Positions 51,201 to 61,832 of a stretch of 64,000 nt of DNA are shown one piece after another; position 1 is the stretch's first letter, and each line of letters opens with the position of its first letter. The position numbers were made by a program, and so were the translations under genes. The stretch comes from Lethocerus indicus. Taxonomy: Eukaryota; Arthropoda; Insecta; Hemiptera; Belostomatidae. Under the pieces are notes generated by a model, which was not told the origin of the DNA, did no database searches, and saw only the letters and a program-made list of their open reading frames with translations. The stretch lies in NCBI GenBank assembly GCA_019843655.1, contig JACDQD010000009.1:25162161-25226160 (forward strand), in the 5' to 3' direction.

Positions 51201-54200
51201 AACACTGGTCTAATAAAATCTCTTCAACATTTCAAAATTCCACTGTAATTTCATTGCAAGATCAGAAAAAATATTTCACACTAAAGACCTTGTCCGAAAT
51301 TTGAACAGGCCGAATAATAATTTTATGTTAATATTAAGAATTGAAATTTTTTTTTTTAAATTATGGTCCTCCATTTTGCCTTTCACAAAACACTGGTCTA
51401 ATAAAATCTCTTCAACATTTCAAAATTCCACTGTAATTTCATTGCAAGATCGGAAAAAATATTTCACACTAAAGACCTTGTCCAAAATTTGAACAGGCTG
51501 AACAATAATTTATTGTTAATATTAAGAATTGAACTGATCTTCGACCAACATTTATGCTTCCATTTGTAAATATTTTATTTATTCATTAAATAGACAACGT
51601 ACAAATATAGGTCTAAGCAAATTTTTGTACTTGAATATATTTGTTTTATGGACAATGTCGGTGTGAATAATCTGAAAAATCGTAGTAATAAAATGTCATC
51701 GGTTGCTCTTATATTTAAGGGTTTAATATGTAAATTTGTATATCGGGTTGATTGTATTATTAATATGTAAAGGATTAATTTTTTAAAATTTAGAACTGAG
51801 TGCGGATCTCTCCTGCCTACTAAAGCATCCGTGGAAGGGATCGATCGGCGCCAATTTAGGGCACGTTCCAGTCGTCGTGATGGCTAACGACGGATACAGT
51901 AACGTATACACTTTTATGTGTTCTCTAATTCCGATCATGGATCCGGAAGCGGATATATTGAGGGTGCAATATATAAAAAATTCGCTCGACGTAAGAGATA
52001 TTTCTTTTTCGTTGTTTCGACTAATCGTTAAGTAATGCTTTGCCCTAACGAGAATGCGACAATATATAGTTGTATCACCAATAAAAATAACCAAAATCTT
52101 AAGTGGTTATAACTTAAAAAAAAATTGGTGTATAATTGTCAGTAAAAATTCTTATATTTATGAACGAGGAATTAGGCATTATATAATATCTCTGCACATT
52201 ATTAGCTGTCATATTAAATATAATTTATCCAGGAAATTTAAACCAGGATTTACGAGGTATTAATTAGCTGATGAGCGAATCAATTTTTAATTTATCGCTT
52301 ATTAAAGAAAGTTGCAGACTCTTAATTTCTGTCATTGTATCACCAATAAAATTGACCAAAATCTGATCCGTCAAAACTAAAATTAGTCTGGGTATAACTG
52401 AAAAAAAATTGGTGTATAATTGTCAGTAAAAATTCTTATATTTATGAACGAGGAATTAGGCATTATATAATATCTCCGCACATTATTAGCTGTCATATTA
52501 AATATAATTTATCCAGGAAATTTAAACCAGGATTTACAGGAGGTATAGTTTTTTCCTCCCGGTATTAATTAGCTGATGAGCGAATCAATTTTTAATTTAT
52601 CGCTTATTAAAGAAAGTTGCAGACTCTTAATTTTTGTCATTGTATCACCAATAAAATTGACCAAAATCTGATCCGTCAAAAACTAAAATTAGTCTGGGTA
52701 TAACTGAAAAAATTGGTGTATAATTGTCAGTAAAAATTCTTATATTTATGAACGAGGAAATAGGCATTATTATAATATCTCCGCGCATTATTATCTGTCA
52801 TATTAAATATAATTTATCCGAGTTTAATGGAAACAATGTCGAGGAACATTTGAAAGCAGACCGATATGAAATTTTTATTTTCCGAATTAACAAGAAATGT
52901 TTTGTATTTTGGGATTTTATTTCTTTCGATAATATAAAATTTTTGGCTGACCCAATTTCCGATTGATACTAACATTGCGATAATTCTTATTTTATAACAA
53001 AAAAAAAATTAAAATCGTATAAATACTTTAATGCTTAGAAGCAGTGGAACGATCTGAAAAAGAGATACGAAGATTACGGAATTAGAGTTAATTACAAGGG
53101 TGCGAATTCAGAAATTGTACCAGAAAAACGGAATTTCGAAGTTGAAGAAACGCTGACGGTTCGTGGATTGGATTATTGGCCGAGTATTGCGGAATTGGAA
53201 GAGTTGGCTTCTAAAATATCGCATCAAATAGATACAATTGAAAAAAACCTTTTTGAATGCGAAAGCGTCTTGCTAACAAGAAATGAACCGTTTAATGTAT
53301 TCGTCGAAGGCTCGAAAAAAGATAGAATAGAAAATATGACCGGCTTTTTCAATTCATCTTTCGCTGGACACTTGATGTAAGTACACCATCGATTAAATAT
53401 TGTTTATTTTTTAATTAAACGTTTAAATATAAAACTAACAATTTATATTTTATATTTCTAATCGCAATAAATTATAACAGCAATATTCTCGTTATCAATA
53501 ATAACGTGAGAAATAATAAAGGACCTTTAGTACACTCTGTCCAGAGTATGGGGAAACTTTTAAAAGAACAATTTTTTTTAATACAAATAATTCATCCTGT
53601 TACCTTTATTATTTTTGTTGTAATGAAATGTTATTTATTCTGTTCAATATATCGTTATAGATTTGCTGAACCATTGATAATAGAGAGGAGGGAAAATGAA
53701 ACAATCAGATATGAACTTTCTGACAATGAAATTTCAGCCACTGGAGTTCTGTCATTTATTCCAGGAAATTTAAATCAGGATTTACGAGGTATAATTTTTT
53801 CCTCCCGGTATTAATTAGCTGCTGAGTGAATGAAGTTTTAATTTATTGCTTATTAAAAAAAGCTACAGACCCGTAATTTTGTCATTGTATCACCAATGAA
53901 ATTAACCAAAATCTGATCAATCAAAACTAAAATTAGTCTGGGTATAACTGAAAAAAATTGGTGTATAATTGTCAATAAAAATTCTTATATTTATGAATGA
54001 GGAAATAGGCATTATGTAATATCTCCACGCATTATTAGCCGTCATATTAAATATAATTTATCCGAGTTTAATTGAAACAATATCGAGGAACATTTGAGAA
54101 CAGACCGATATTAAATTTTATCTTCTGAATTAACAAGAAATGTGTTGTATTTCAGAGATTTTATTTCTTCTCAAAAATATATAATTGTTGGCTGCCCCAA

Positions 54201-54849
54201 TTTCTAATGGATACTAACATTGTGTTAATTCTTATTTTTATATTTGTTTATTTTTAAAAGGAGACTTAATTTTGTCTATTATATTATCCGTTGCAATAAT
54301 GATATAAGTGATAAGAATAATAATGTTATGAAGTATTTCCTTTTTTTTTTCAGTAAGTGCTTATACTTTAAATAAAACATTTTCATATGAAATTCAGACA
54401 AAATTTAATATTCATAGTAAGCTTACCAATAATCGAGACTGATAAAATTCTAAATTAAAATGTCGCGTAATATAAAAATATTTGTCGATCCATTCGAAAG
54501 CAATACGTTAAATATCTCGAAACCAGGAATATATGAAAGTATTTAATTTTTGAAAATTGACTAATTTTTTTTTTCTCCAGAGGAACAGGAAATCAGAGTT
54601 GTATCTGGCAATTCGAACGATTACGACATAAATGACTATTATAGTCAGGGTCCCGGCCAGTACATGAATCCCAGTACTTATCCAGAAATAAATGAGGTAA
54701 GTAAGGACATTGCTTGGGGAAATTAGGTAAAGTTTTAAAAAATAAGTACATTTGATAATAGTTATTGTATTTATTAATTTTTTTTTAAATAAATATAATA
54801 TCTCTGATTGCAGATGATTGAATCGATGGGGGCTGATGGGGCCTCGTGA
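48222..54849 (+). CDS. Secreted protein gene of unknown function (12 exons)
   Basis: Join of 48222-48275, 48549-48657, 48888-49067, 49232-49374, 49736-49896, 49991-50301, 50468-50647, 51794-51990, 53039-53376, 53481-53788, 54581-54696 and 54814-54849: 2133 nt, 710 residues, all junctions in phase. It starts with a signal peptide (MSLLFFIWSIFLTPSIG). Residues about 60-440 are strand-rich, with repeats such as ASRNYLVINGDRAGIYIFER and a following W plus hydrophobic stretch, resembling EAR/EPTP beta-propeller repeats of secreted proteins. The later part has several NxT/NxS sites and an acidic, Tyr/Pro-rich tail. No membrane segment is convincing after the signal. I do not recognise an orthologue; a link to insect eggshell proteins of the Nasrat/Closca type is only a guess. 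Exons are AT-rich, unlike InR. Confidence 0.8.
48549..48657 (+). CDS. Second gene, exon 2
   Basis: Acceptor CGATTTAG, donor GGGAAT before GTAAGT. Encodes DVENLKNSKEDYYIEYMNTH and a segment ending SSGVGNRE. Phase 0 to 1. No frame of the intron around it is open, so splicing is required. Confidence 0.75.
48888..49067 (+). CDS. Second gene, exon 3
   Basis: Acceptor TTTCTTTTAG, donor AAATTG before GTACCT. Encodes CLKVDGVNVDLNFKLGEGVK through FWLVGIRGKGFTLINEKKL. Phase 1 to 1. Confidence 0.8.
49232..49374 (+). CDS. Second gene, exon 4
   Basis: Acceptor TTTCATTTCAG, donor GATATT before GTAAGT. Encodes ELDYEVKTATLFEVPNKLLR then EIVLLVVVKQEILYNIFWY. Phase 1 to 0. Confidence 0.8.
49736..49896 (+). 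CDS. Second gene, exon 5
   Basis: Acceptor TTATCCCTAG, donor ATTTG before GTAATG. Encodes KKFWEWPLLKKVTSINVFKY through GGSIDLYRLHFNNSVPNIW. Phase 0 to 2. Confidence 0.82.
49991..50301 (+). CDS. Second gene, exon 6 (EAR/EPTP-like repeats)
   Basis: Acceptor TACGCTCAG, donor TGCTAG before GTAAGC. 311 nt, phase 2 to 1. Contains SVTSSVDDIYMSIVQNS, GIVQIYRYETF and the most repeat-like part, VDTFFMASRNYLVINGDRAG with IYIFERNGQV. Confidence 0.85.
50468..50647 (+). CDS. Second gene, exon 7 (GC donor)
   Basis: Acceptor TGATATTTCAG. Encodes VIEEWMILEVDTYRDDIILL and AKNESVVTTIIWAGS, ending ERNEKLS. The in-phase donor is GCAAGT at 50648, not GT; only this site keeps the frame with the next exon (both phase 1). 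Confidence 0.75.
50648..51793 (+). other. GC-AG intron of second gene
   Basis: 1146 nt, from TG before GCAAGT to AAAATTTAG. Most of it is a tandem array of 174-188 bp units. Confidence 0.65.
50688..51535 (+). repeat. Tandem repeat, about 4.6 units of 174-188 bp
   Basis: Units begin TTCAAAATTCCACTGTAATT at 50688, 50871, 51045, 51231 and 51419. Units are nearly identical, differing mainly in T-run length and one 12 bp deletion in the second. The small frames repeated in each unit are not genes. Confidence 0.95.
51794..51990 (+). CDS. Second gene, exon 8
   Basis: Acceptor AAAATTTAG, donor CTCGAC before GTAAGA. Encodes ELSADLSCLLKHPWKGSIGA, VVVMANDGYSNVYTFMCS and ILRVQYIKNSLD. Phase 1 to 0. Confidence 0.82.
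52072..52820 (+). repeat. Triplicated intron/exon-end segment in intron 8
   Basis: Three copies (starting about 52072, 52335 and 52644, each with GTATCACCAATAAAA) of a roughly 250-310 bp segment. They match 53760-54090, i.e. the end of exon 10 plus its following intron. Two copies include the exon end (AGGAAATTTAAACCAGGATT plus TACGAGGTAT or TACAGGAGGTAT). Homology to intron 10 then continues to about 53015. Confidence 0.9.
53039..53376 (+). CDS. Second gene, exon 9
   Basis: Acceptor ATGCTTAG (CAG three bases later is an alternative), donor TTGAT before GTAAGT. 338 nt, phase 0 to 2. Encodes WNDLKKRYEDYGIRVNYKG, a mostly helical WPSIAELEELASKISHQIDT, then VFVEGSKK and ENMTGFFNSSFAGHL. Confidence 0.83.
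53481..53788 (+). CDS. Second gene, exon 10 (internal boundary uncertain)
   Basis: Acceptor ATAACAG, donor TACGAG before GTATAA, open throughout. The first part (INILVINNNVRNNKGPLVHS) and last part (RFAEPLIIERRENETIRYEL, SDNEISATGVLSFIPGN) look like protein, but the middle (53570-53660) translates to intron-like Phe/Ile/Tyr-rich sequence. A cryptic intron between about 53507 and 53688 is possible; GTGAGA at 53507 with an acceptor near 53685 would keep frame. Confidence 0.6.
54581..54696 (+). CDS. Second gene, exon 11
   Basis: Acceptor TTTTTTCTCCAG, donor AATGAG before GTAAGT. Encodes EEQEIRVVSGNSNDYDINDY then YSQGPGQYMNPSTYPEINE. Phase 1 to 0. Confidence 0.82.
54814..54849 (+). CDS. Second gene, exon 12 and stop
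   Basis: Acceptor CTGATTGCAG. Encodes MIESMGADGAS then TGA. Confidence 0.78.
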   Translation: MIESMGADGAS

Positions 54850-54959
54850 AATCGGCCACGATTTCGAAACTCTATCGGATTCTACGCAATAGATAAATTA
54901 AGTAGATACATTAATCGTGTTTTTGTTACTGTTGTAAAACAACGAATATGTGTTATGCC

Positions 54960-54973
54960 GAATAAATAAATAA

Positions 54974-55024
<51 letters not shown>
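54960..55024 (+). repeat. AATAAA cluster and (TA)n
   Basis: Overlapping AATAAATAAATAAATA (plausible poly-A signals for the second gene, about 110 bp after its stop), then about 30 TA repeats. Confidence 0.85.
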
Positions 55025-55031
<7 letters not shown>

Positions 55032-55242
55032 ACTTTCGGACCCGAGTTTCAAAATAAATGTATTGTTTAATGTTAATTAATTTAAATCTTTTACGTTTAT
55101 ATTGGATGCTGCCCTTGGCCCTCAGCCTTTTTCGGAATATCAGTCGGAGAGTCAGAAAGTGATACTGAAGTCATATTCGCTAAAAGAAGGTGTCGAAGAT
55201 CGGAGATTGTACCTTTCCTTCAGGATTTATAGTCGAAGATTT

Positions 55243-55440
55243 AAATCTAAAGACCTTTCGTCTTCCGGCTAGACCGGTTGGCGGCCGTTCGCCGTCTTCA
55301 GTAGCGCTGTGTCACCGTTTTTTTGGGGCATCCTCAGTGACAAAAGTCCAAAGCGCTAACAGTGACACAGACGTGACACTGAAGACGGCGAACGGCCGCA
55401 AACCGGTCTAGTAAAAGGGCGGATCTCAGCGTGAGTGGAG
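55243..55440. mobile_element. Family B fold-back element (copy outside InR)
   Basis: GGCTAGACCGG, CGGCCGTTCGCCGTCTTCAG and AGCGC on the left; CTGAAGACGGCGAACGGCCG and CCGGTCTAGTAAAAGG on the right. The element family is therefore not confined to the InR intron. Confidence 0.8.
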
Positions 55441-55539
55441 ACCGCGTACCTAGAGCTAGTTCCCAACCCCGTAAGAGGTCACAAAAAGGGGTGTATCGAA
55501 CTAAATTTTTTTTTTTAGTTTTACATCGTATCTCAGGCT

Positions 55540-55902
55540 GTCAGTCGCCGGTGACTGGAGAGACTCTGGAAGAGGGTTAGTGGTGGTGGTGGTGGTGGAA
55601 GCTGTTGGGGGTGATGGAGAGTGGGGGGAGGTTCCGACGACTACGAGGCGGCGGTGGTGGCGGTGGCGGGGCGCACGCCCAGTGCAGTGTTGGGCCGGAC
55701 TCCGAGCTGTATCGATCTGTGAACCCCAGTGCTGGGTGTGACGGGTTTGACCCCCGCCGCCCCCGGAGACAGTGATAGTGATACGACAGTGACCGGTTTC
55801 CAATCCGTCCCCGAGTCGGAGGACCCCCCCCATCTATGAGGGCCGACGTCGTCCTCCTCCCGCTCCTGCCAGCCCTTTGACACGGGCCTACGCGACACTC
55901 CG
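55540..55902 (+). other. GC-rich possible exon or promoter island
   Basis: A CpG-rich patch in AT-rich surroundings, closed by a good donor (ACTCCG before GTAAGT at 55903). ATG 55614 opens a 54-codon frame with a polyglycine stretch, ending at TGA near 55776. A second + frame reads TPAAPGDSDSDTTVTGFQSV then PESEDPP before TGA just after a C8 run. Minus-strand frames are also open, as expected in GC-rich DNA. It could be the 5' part of a gene running beyond the window. Confidence 0.3.
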
Positions 55903-57018
55903 GTAAGTCCCTCCCACGTCCACACTCTACACTAAGCTTATCCTTCTCCGATAACGAGAAATAGAGGAGCCAAAAAATTCCGAAAGTTATAAAGAGTTAG
56001 AGCCCTCCTCCGGGGCGTGACTTCGTCACGCGTCCCGCCCCGATAAGATTAAAACATATTACCTTGTCTATTTTTCAAACAATTTTCGTCATAAAGTCCG
56101 AGATAACGGGTACCACTATTGACGTTATCACCTTTTTTCTCCCCTGTACCTCAGTCCTGGAATGACAATCGGTGCGCGTATTGATCCGGGACGATGATAA
56201 CGGAGCTCCTCCGGCCAACAGCTTCCGTCAGTAACAACTGTTCAACGTTAGGAACTGATCACCGGTCTTAATTGATCCGACAACCGTGTCTTTTACTACA
56301 TGTTTAATAAAGGGCCTACAGTTTTTTAATAAAAAAAAAAATGGGCGCGATCTTATCCGGCATCTTTCGTTTCCATCTTCGTCCCAGCAGTGTATTCTTG
56401 AGCTCCCAATACTGGGGTTTTACCGTCTCCCAGATTGGCCGGGTATGTCAATACATTGATCCGACGACCCGCATCAATAATATAATATGCCGCATTAGTC
56501 CTACTGAAATTGAGAGACTGACAAAATCTTCCCCTAATTAGTTAATTATATACCGTTGTGATTGGCCCTACTCAGAGTTACTGAGGGGGGGGGGAATACT
56601 TCCCCCTTATAATCACTGTTCCTACACTGAGACTACAGAATCGATTTTATTCTATAGAGTCGGTCAGTAGCATCAGATCGTGTGCCAGCAGTAAAGTTCT
56701 CGCTTGTCCCGTGGTCCGGACCACAACTTTCTGACTTCATTTTCACCCTTTCCTCCCCCCCCACAGTGTCAGTAAAAGTGTCAGTGACGCGATCGGTAAA
56801 AACGGTAGATGTGCCGTACACTTACATTTTCAGAAATTTAATTGTCCGGAAATATAAACTGGGGACTGGAAATAAATATAAGACTGGGAGGACTGGAAAT
56901 TTTCTCGGACTGTTAGACGAATTTCCTGGAAAGTTAAGGCCGGTGTATGGAAGGTAGTGGGGGCATTTAAAAAGGGACAAGGACCGGTTTCAGTCCTCAG
57001 TCTTCAGTCGGCGGTTTA
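55903..57018. other. Intergenic sequence, no gene recognised
   Basis: A G run lies at 56585-56594 and a C run at 56757-56763. No coding signature is visible. Confidence 0.4.
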
Positions 57019-57084
57019 AACTCCTCCTCCTCCTCCTCCTCCTCCTCCTCATCCTCATCCTGCTCCTCCTCCTCCTCCTCCTCA
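57019..57084 (+). repeat. (CTC)n microsatellite
   Basis: About 20 CTC triplets with CATCCTCATCCTG interruptions. Confidence 0.95.
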
Positions 57085-57257
57085 GCCGGTAACAGGATAC
57101 TTTATTGTTCGGCCCAGCTGAATTGCATCGTATAATTTACAGATGTCCGTCCTCTCTTCTCATTTCTGATTCGGTCAATTATGTAAGAGTTTGTTCGCGT
57201 CCCACAAATGACCGCCAAATTACCGTTTACGATTACTCAATAAAAAATGAGGTCTTC

Positions 57258-57900
57258 AGGCGCGAAATCGGGCCCAGAAATGCGGATTTTTAGGCCCAAA
57301 AATCAGGTGTTTAGGCGCAAAATCGGCCCGAAAATTCGGTTTCTGGGCCAAAAAATGTGGTTTCAAGGAGCAAAATCGGCCCAAATCGGCGGTTTTTAGG
57401 CCCAAAATCTGCCCAAAAATGCGGTTTTTAAACCGAAAAATGTTGTTTAAAGGCGCGAAATCGGCCCAAAAATGCGGTTTTAAGGCGCAAAATCGGCCTA
57501 AAACTGTTTTTAGGCCCAAAAATGAGGTGTTTAGTCGGAAAATCGGCCCAAAAATGAGGTTTTAGGCTCAAAATCGGCCTAAAATGTCGTTTTTCGGCCC
57601 AAAAAACAAAGGTGTTTAGGCGCAAAATCTGCCCAAAATATGGTTTTAGGCTAAAAAATGTAGCCCAAAATCGCCAAAATGCGGTTTTAGTGCGAAATCG
57701 GCCCAAAATGAGGTTTTAAGCCAAAATTGGCCCAAAATGAGGTTTTATGTGAAAATCGGCCCAAAAATGAGGTTTTAGGCCCAAAAAATCTTTAAGACGA
57801 CCAAAAATGCGGTTTAGGCTAAAATCGGCCAATAATGCGGTTTTATGGAGCAAAATTGGCCCAAAATGAGGTTTTAGGTGCAAAATCTAAGACGACCAAA
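57258..57900 (-). repeat. S1 satellite block, inverted orientation
   Basis: The complement of S1 (GGCGCAAAATCGGCCCAAAA, ATGCGGTTTTTAGG), about 20 units. Frames of this block on the minus strand are repeat translations. Confidence 0.94.
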
Positions 57901-57917
57901 ACCGTAGATTGACGTAC

Positions 57918-58100
57918 TTATTTAAGCGAATCTAAAATTCGCGATACTTTTTGCAATAAATCTACCCATCTATTTAAAGCCACTGGTACGTCCGTGACGT
58001 CACTGTCATCATGTTGCAATATTAAAAGTGATATGTTAAATGCCTTTGGCATCGTTAACCGATAACACCGATTTACACCATTTGTAAAATCTATTCGCAT
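57918..58100 (-). other. Coding-like minus-strand fragment A
   Basis: A 60-codon frame with ATG, ordinary amino-acid mix: MRIDFTNGVNRCYRLTMPKA, LLILQHDDSDVTDVPVAL, NRWVDLLQKVSRILDSLK, stop. It lies between two S1 blocks of opposite orientation and about 1.1 kb downstream (minus sense) of fragment B. Family not recognised. Confidence 0.3.
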
Positions 58101-58354
58101 AAATATTATTCAATTTTCTGGCACATAAAAGTAAAATACGCTACCGTTAAGTGCTGTCCTCTTCTAAATTTGTATAAATATAATCGCTTAACGAGCTTAT
58201 ATTTTAATATATAAGGTAATTTGCAAGTTGGATCTGTTTTATTTAGGCCGTCCGGTCGTTTCAAAAGCCATATGCTTCCTGTTCCTCTTCACTTGCCCAG
58301 AGTTAACTCCGGTATTGGCGCTATTTTTAGCCTATTTGTGCTGTTGCCGACTAT

Positions 58355-59080
58355 TTTGGGGTCTAAAAACGGAATTTTTGGGCCGATTTTGGGCCTGAAA
58401 ACAACATTTTTGGGCCCATATTGCGACTAAAAACCTCATTTTTGGGCCGACTTTGCGCCCAAACAACGCATTTTTGGCCGATTTTTCGCCTAAAAACCTC
58501 ATTTTTGGGCCAATTTTGCGCCAAAATCCGCATTTTTGGCCTATTTTGCGCCTAAAAACAGCATTTTTGGGCCGATTTTGCAACTAAAAACCGCATTTTT
58601 GGCCGATTTTGCGCCTAAAAACCGCATTTTGGGCCCGATTTTGCGCCTGAAAACCTCATTTTTGAGCCTAAAAACCGCATTTTTAGCCTATTTGTGCTGT
58701 TGCCGACAATTTTGGGTCTAAAACCAGCATTTTTGGGCCGATTTTGCGCCGAAAAATCCCATTTTTAGGCCTAAAAACGCATGTCTGGGCCGATTTTGGG
58801 CCTAAAAACCTCATTTTTTGGCTTATTTTTTGCGGAGAAACCACATTTTTTAACCGATTTGCGCCTAAAACCCCCTTTTTTGGGCCCATTTTGCGCCCAA
58901 ACGCCCCCTTTTGCGCCAAAAAACGCATTTTGGGCCGATTTTGGGCCTAAAAACCTCATTTTCAATTTGGGCATAAACCCCATTTATTGATTTACGCCTA
59001 AAACCGCATTTTTGGCCGATTGTGCGCCTAAAAACCGCATTTTGGGGCCGATTTTCCGCCTAAAAAACCTCATTTTTGAG
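58355..59080 (+). repeat. S1 satellite block, plus orientation
   Basis: About 22 S1 units. A marker segment (TTTTTAGCCTATTTGTGCTG then TTGCCGAC) occurs at 58323 and again at 58680, so about 357 bp was duplicated as one higher-order unit. Confidence 0.94.
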
Positions 59081-59192
59081 GTCGATAAACGCAAACGAGA
59101 TACTCCCAGAGCGTTTATCGACCGTTCACCAAATTATACACTTAACCGTTGGTAAATACAAAGCGAGTAGTGGATATTCTACTTATCGACAC

Positions 59193-59462
59193 TTATTTTT
59201 CCCTACATATAAGAAACCTTTGTGAACGATTATGCTCACTGTTGTTGGCACCACTGCGCTGAAGAAAGTATTCGATATTAAAGGGTCCTCTATTCAGTGG
59301 TATCGGACTATTAAATTTTTCATCGTCAGCAATTGTACATAATTGCCGGCCATCAGGATCGTAAATCAACAAATTCGGTGATCGGAAGGAAAAACCTGTA
59401 TCAGATTTTACGAGCCATAACTCGTTGTTCAGTTCGACTGAAATCACTTTCCTTTTTAACAT
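59193..59462 (-). other. Coding-like minus-strand fragment B
   Basis: The minus strand is open for about 89 codons: VELNNELWLVKSDTGFSFRS, PNLLIYDPDGRQLCTIADDE, NRGPFNIEYFLQRSGANN, then a stop. An acceptor-like GTGATTTCAG lies near its start (about 59440). Further upstream on the same strand (about 59560-59650), KDNEDEVYEQIRTNFKYLRT is also open. Together they look like exons of an unrecognised minus-strand gene or a decayed copy of one. Confidence 0.4.
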
Positions 59463-60370
59463 ATAGTTGTTGGATCCAATTTATTATTGTAGTTTTTAAG
59501 TTTAACAGTGCGAAGTGGACAGTTGTATCGAGGCCTTAGTACTTTTAATTAAAGTTGAAACGTCCTTAAATATTTAAAGTTTGTCCTAATCTGCTCGTAA
59601 ACTTCGTCTTCGTTGTCTTTTATTACAATACAGAGAAACTAACTGTAAGTGTTACGGTTGGACGACTTCGAAAACTGAAACTATTCAACTTTGTCCTACA
59701 CAAAGAATAAAGCTCTGAAGAGTCTTAAGGATAAGTGAAAGTCGTTTCATGCTTGCGAATCTCGTTTCGGGACAGTTATCCTTCTAACGCCCTATCCTAT
59801 TTTTAAAAAAAATTAACTTATTTCCGAAGCCATAAATAAATTTAATTTCTAACCGCAATAATTGCTGGCTGCACGCGTTCGACGCTCCATTGAAAAACTT
59901 TCTTCTCTTTAAAAATTAAAAAAAAATACATATATATATATTATAAAAATTGGTTTTACGTCGTTAAATCGTTATCCTATTATGATTTTCTTTCGCGACG
60001 TTAAACGCTCGAAGTATAGAGAAAGGATACGGTGCGCAAATCTTTAAACGGAGCGTGATAATACAATTACAGTTACGTTGGCGAAAGCCCCGCGCACTTT
60101 ATGCGTCTGGGAGAGCGTGAAATTATTTCGTAAATCGAGAAAATCCAACAGAACACAGTTGTTTGTAGAAGGAGGGTGACGGGACCAGATAGGAGTAGAT
60201 GATGGACGGACAAAGAGGAGCATTCACTGGGCTGGACCGGACGGGATACTGACAGGCTCGAAAAACACCTTTTAACTAAAACCTACAGTATAAAAATATA
60301 TGATATTACCGAAATCCACACCGGGGACGAATGAGAACCCTCGTTACGAAACATTTTCTGGTCGAAAGAT
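59463..60370. other. Intergenic sequence
   Basis: No repeat family. Holds the possible minus-strand exon mentioned with fragment B; otherwise nothing is recognised. Confidence 0.4.
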
Positions 60371-61535
60371 TGGCTCAAATACGAGGTTTTTAGGCGCAAA
60401 ATCGGCCCAGAAAAGGGGGGGGTTTTAGACGCAAATCGCCTTTGAAATGTGGTTTTTACGCACGAAATCTGCCAAAAAATAAAGTTCTCAGGTGCTAAAA
60501 TCGGCCCAAAAATGCCTTCGTTAGGCGCAAAAATGCTGTTTTTACGCCCTGAAATGCGGTTTTCAGGCGCAAAACGGCTCAGAAATGCGGTTCTTGGGCG
60601 CAGAATCGGCCCAAAAATTGGCTATTTAGGCGCAAAATCGGCCCAGAAATGCGGTTTTTAGGCGCAAAATCGGCCCAAAAACGCCTTTTTCAACCCAAAT
60701 ATGCGGTTTTAGGTGCGAAATCCAAACAGTGGACGAATAAGGACCCACGTTACGAAACATTTTTAGGTCGAGAGATTGGCTCAAATATGAGGTTTTTAAG
60801 CTCAAAATCGTTACAAAAATGCTGTTTTTACGCCCTGAAATGCGGTTTTAGGCGCAAAACGGCTCAGAAATGCGGTTCTTAGGCGCAGAATCGGCCCAAA
60901 AATGGTCTATGTAGGCGCCAAATCGGTCCCCAAATTGGATTTTTAGGCAAAAAAATGGGGTTTTTAGGCACAAAATCGCCGCGAAAATGGGGTTTTTAGG
61001 CCCAAATACGCCCAAAATTGAGTTTTAGGCATAGAATCGCACCAAAACGCCTTGTTCAGCTCAAAATTGGCCCAAATGTGCGGTTTTAGGTGCGAAATCC
61101 ACAATCTTACGGTCGAAAGATTGGCTCAAATATGAGGTTTTTCAGCTCAAAAACGTAACAAAAATGCTGTTTTTAGGCCCTGAAATGTGGTTTTTAGGCG
61201 CAAAACTGTTCAGAAATGCGGCTATTAGGCGCAGAATCGGCTCAAAAATGGGCTATTTAGGCGCAAAATCGGCCCAGAAATGCGGTTTTTAGACGCGAAA
61301 GGCGGTTTTTAGGCGCAAAATCGGCCCAAAAATGGGGGTTTTTAAGGCGCAAATCGGCTCAAAAATGTTGTTTTACGCACGAAAACAGCCAAAAAATGAG
61401 GTTTTACAGCCAAAAATGCCTTATTCAAGCTCAAAATTGGCCCAAATATGGAGTTTTTTTTGGCGCAAAATCGGCCCAGACACGCGGTTTTTACGCCCAA
61501 AAATGGGATTTTTAGGCGCGAAAAGATTTTTAAGC
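60306..61535 (-). repeat. S1 block, inverted, with higher-order unit
   Basis: Minus-oriented S1. A non-S1 insert (CGTTACGAAACATTTT, GGTCGAAAGATTGGCTCAAA) recurs at about 60306-60385, 60715-60790 and 61093-61135, defining a higher-order unit of roughly 380-410 bp. Confidence 0.93.
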
Positions 61536-61832
61536 CGCACAAAATTGTTGAGGACTATTCAAAACGAAATTGGAAGTGAACATTGGAAGTTCTGGAAAAT
61601 ATTTTGGTTATGATATCTCCTCCAGCCCGGATCGTTGTGGGGTCCACGAACGATCCATAACCGGCGGCGGAGGGTTTAGTCATGGGATGGGGCGTGTCTT
61701 GTGGACACAGGTCACGTATTTATCTCTCTGCCGTCCGCTTGCTATTATTTCCGCCCATTTGAATTCGGGAAAGACCTCAGTAAATAACCGTCCCGAGATT
61801 TAAACATTCGGAGGGACCTTCTAGCCTACGGG
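61536..61832. other. Intergenic spacer
   Basis: About 300 bp without recognised features. Confidence 0.4.
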
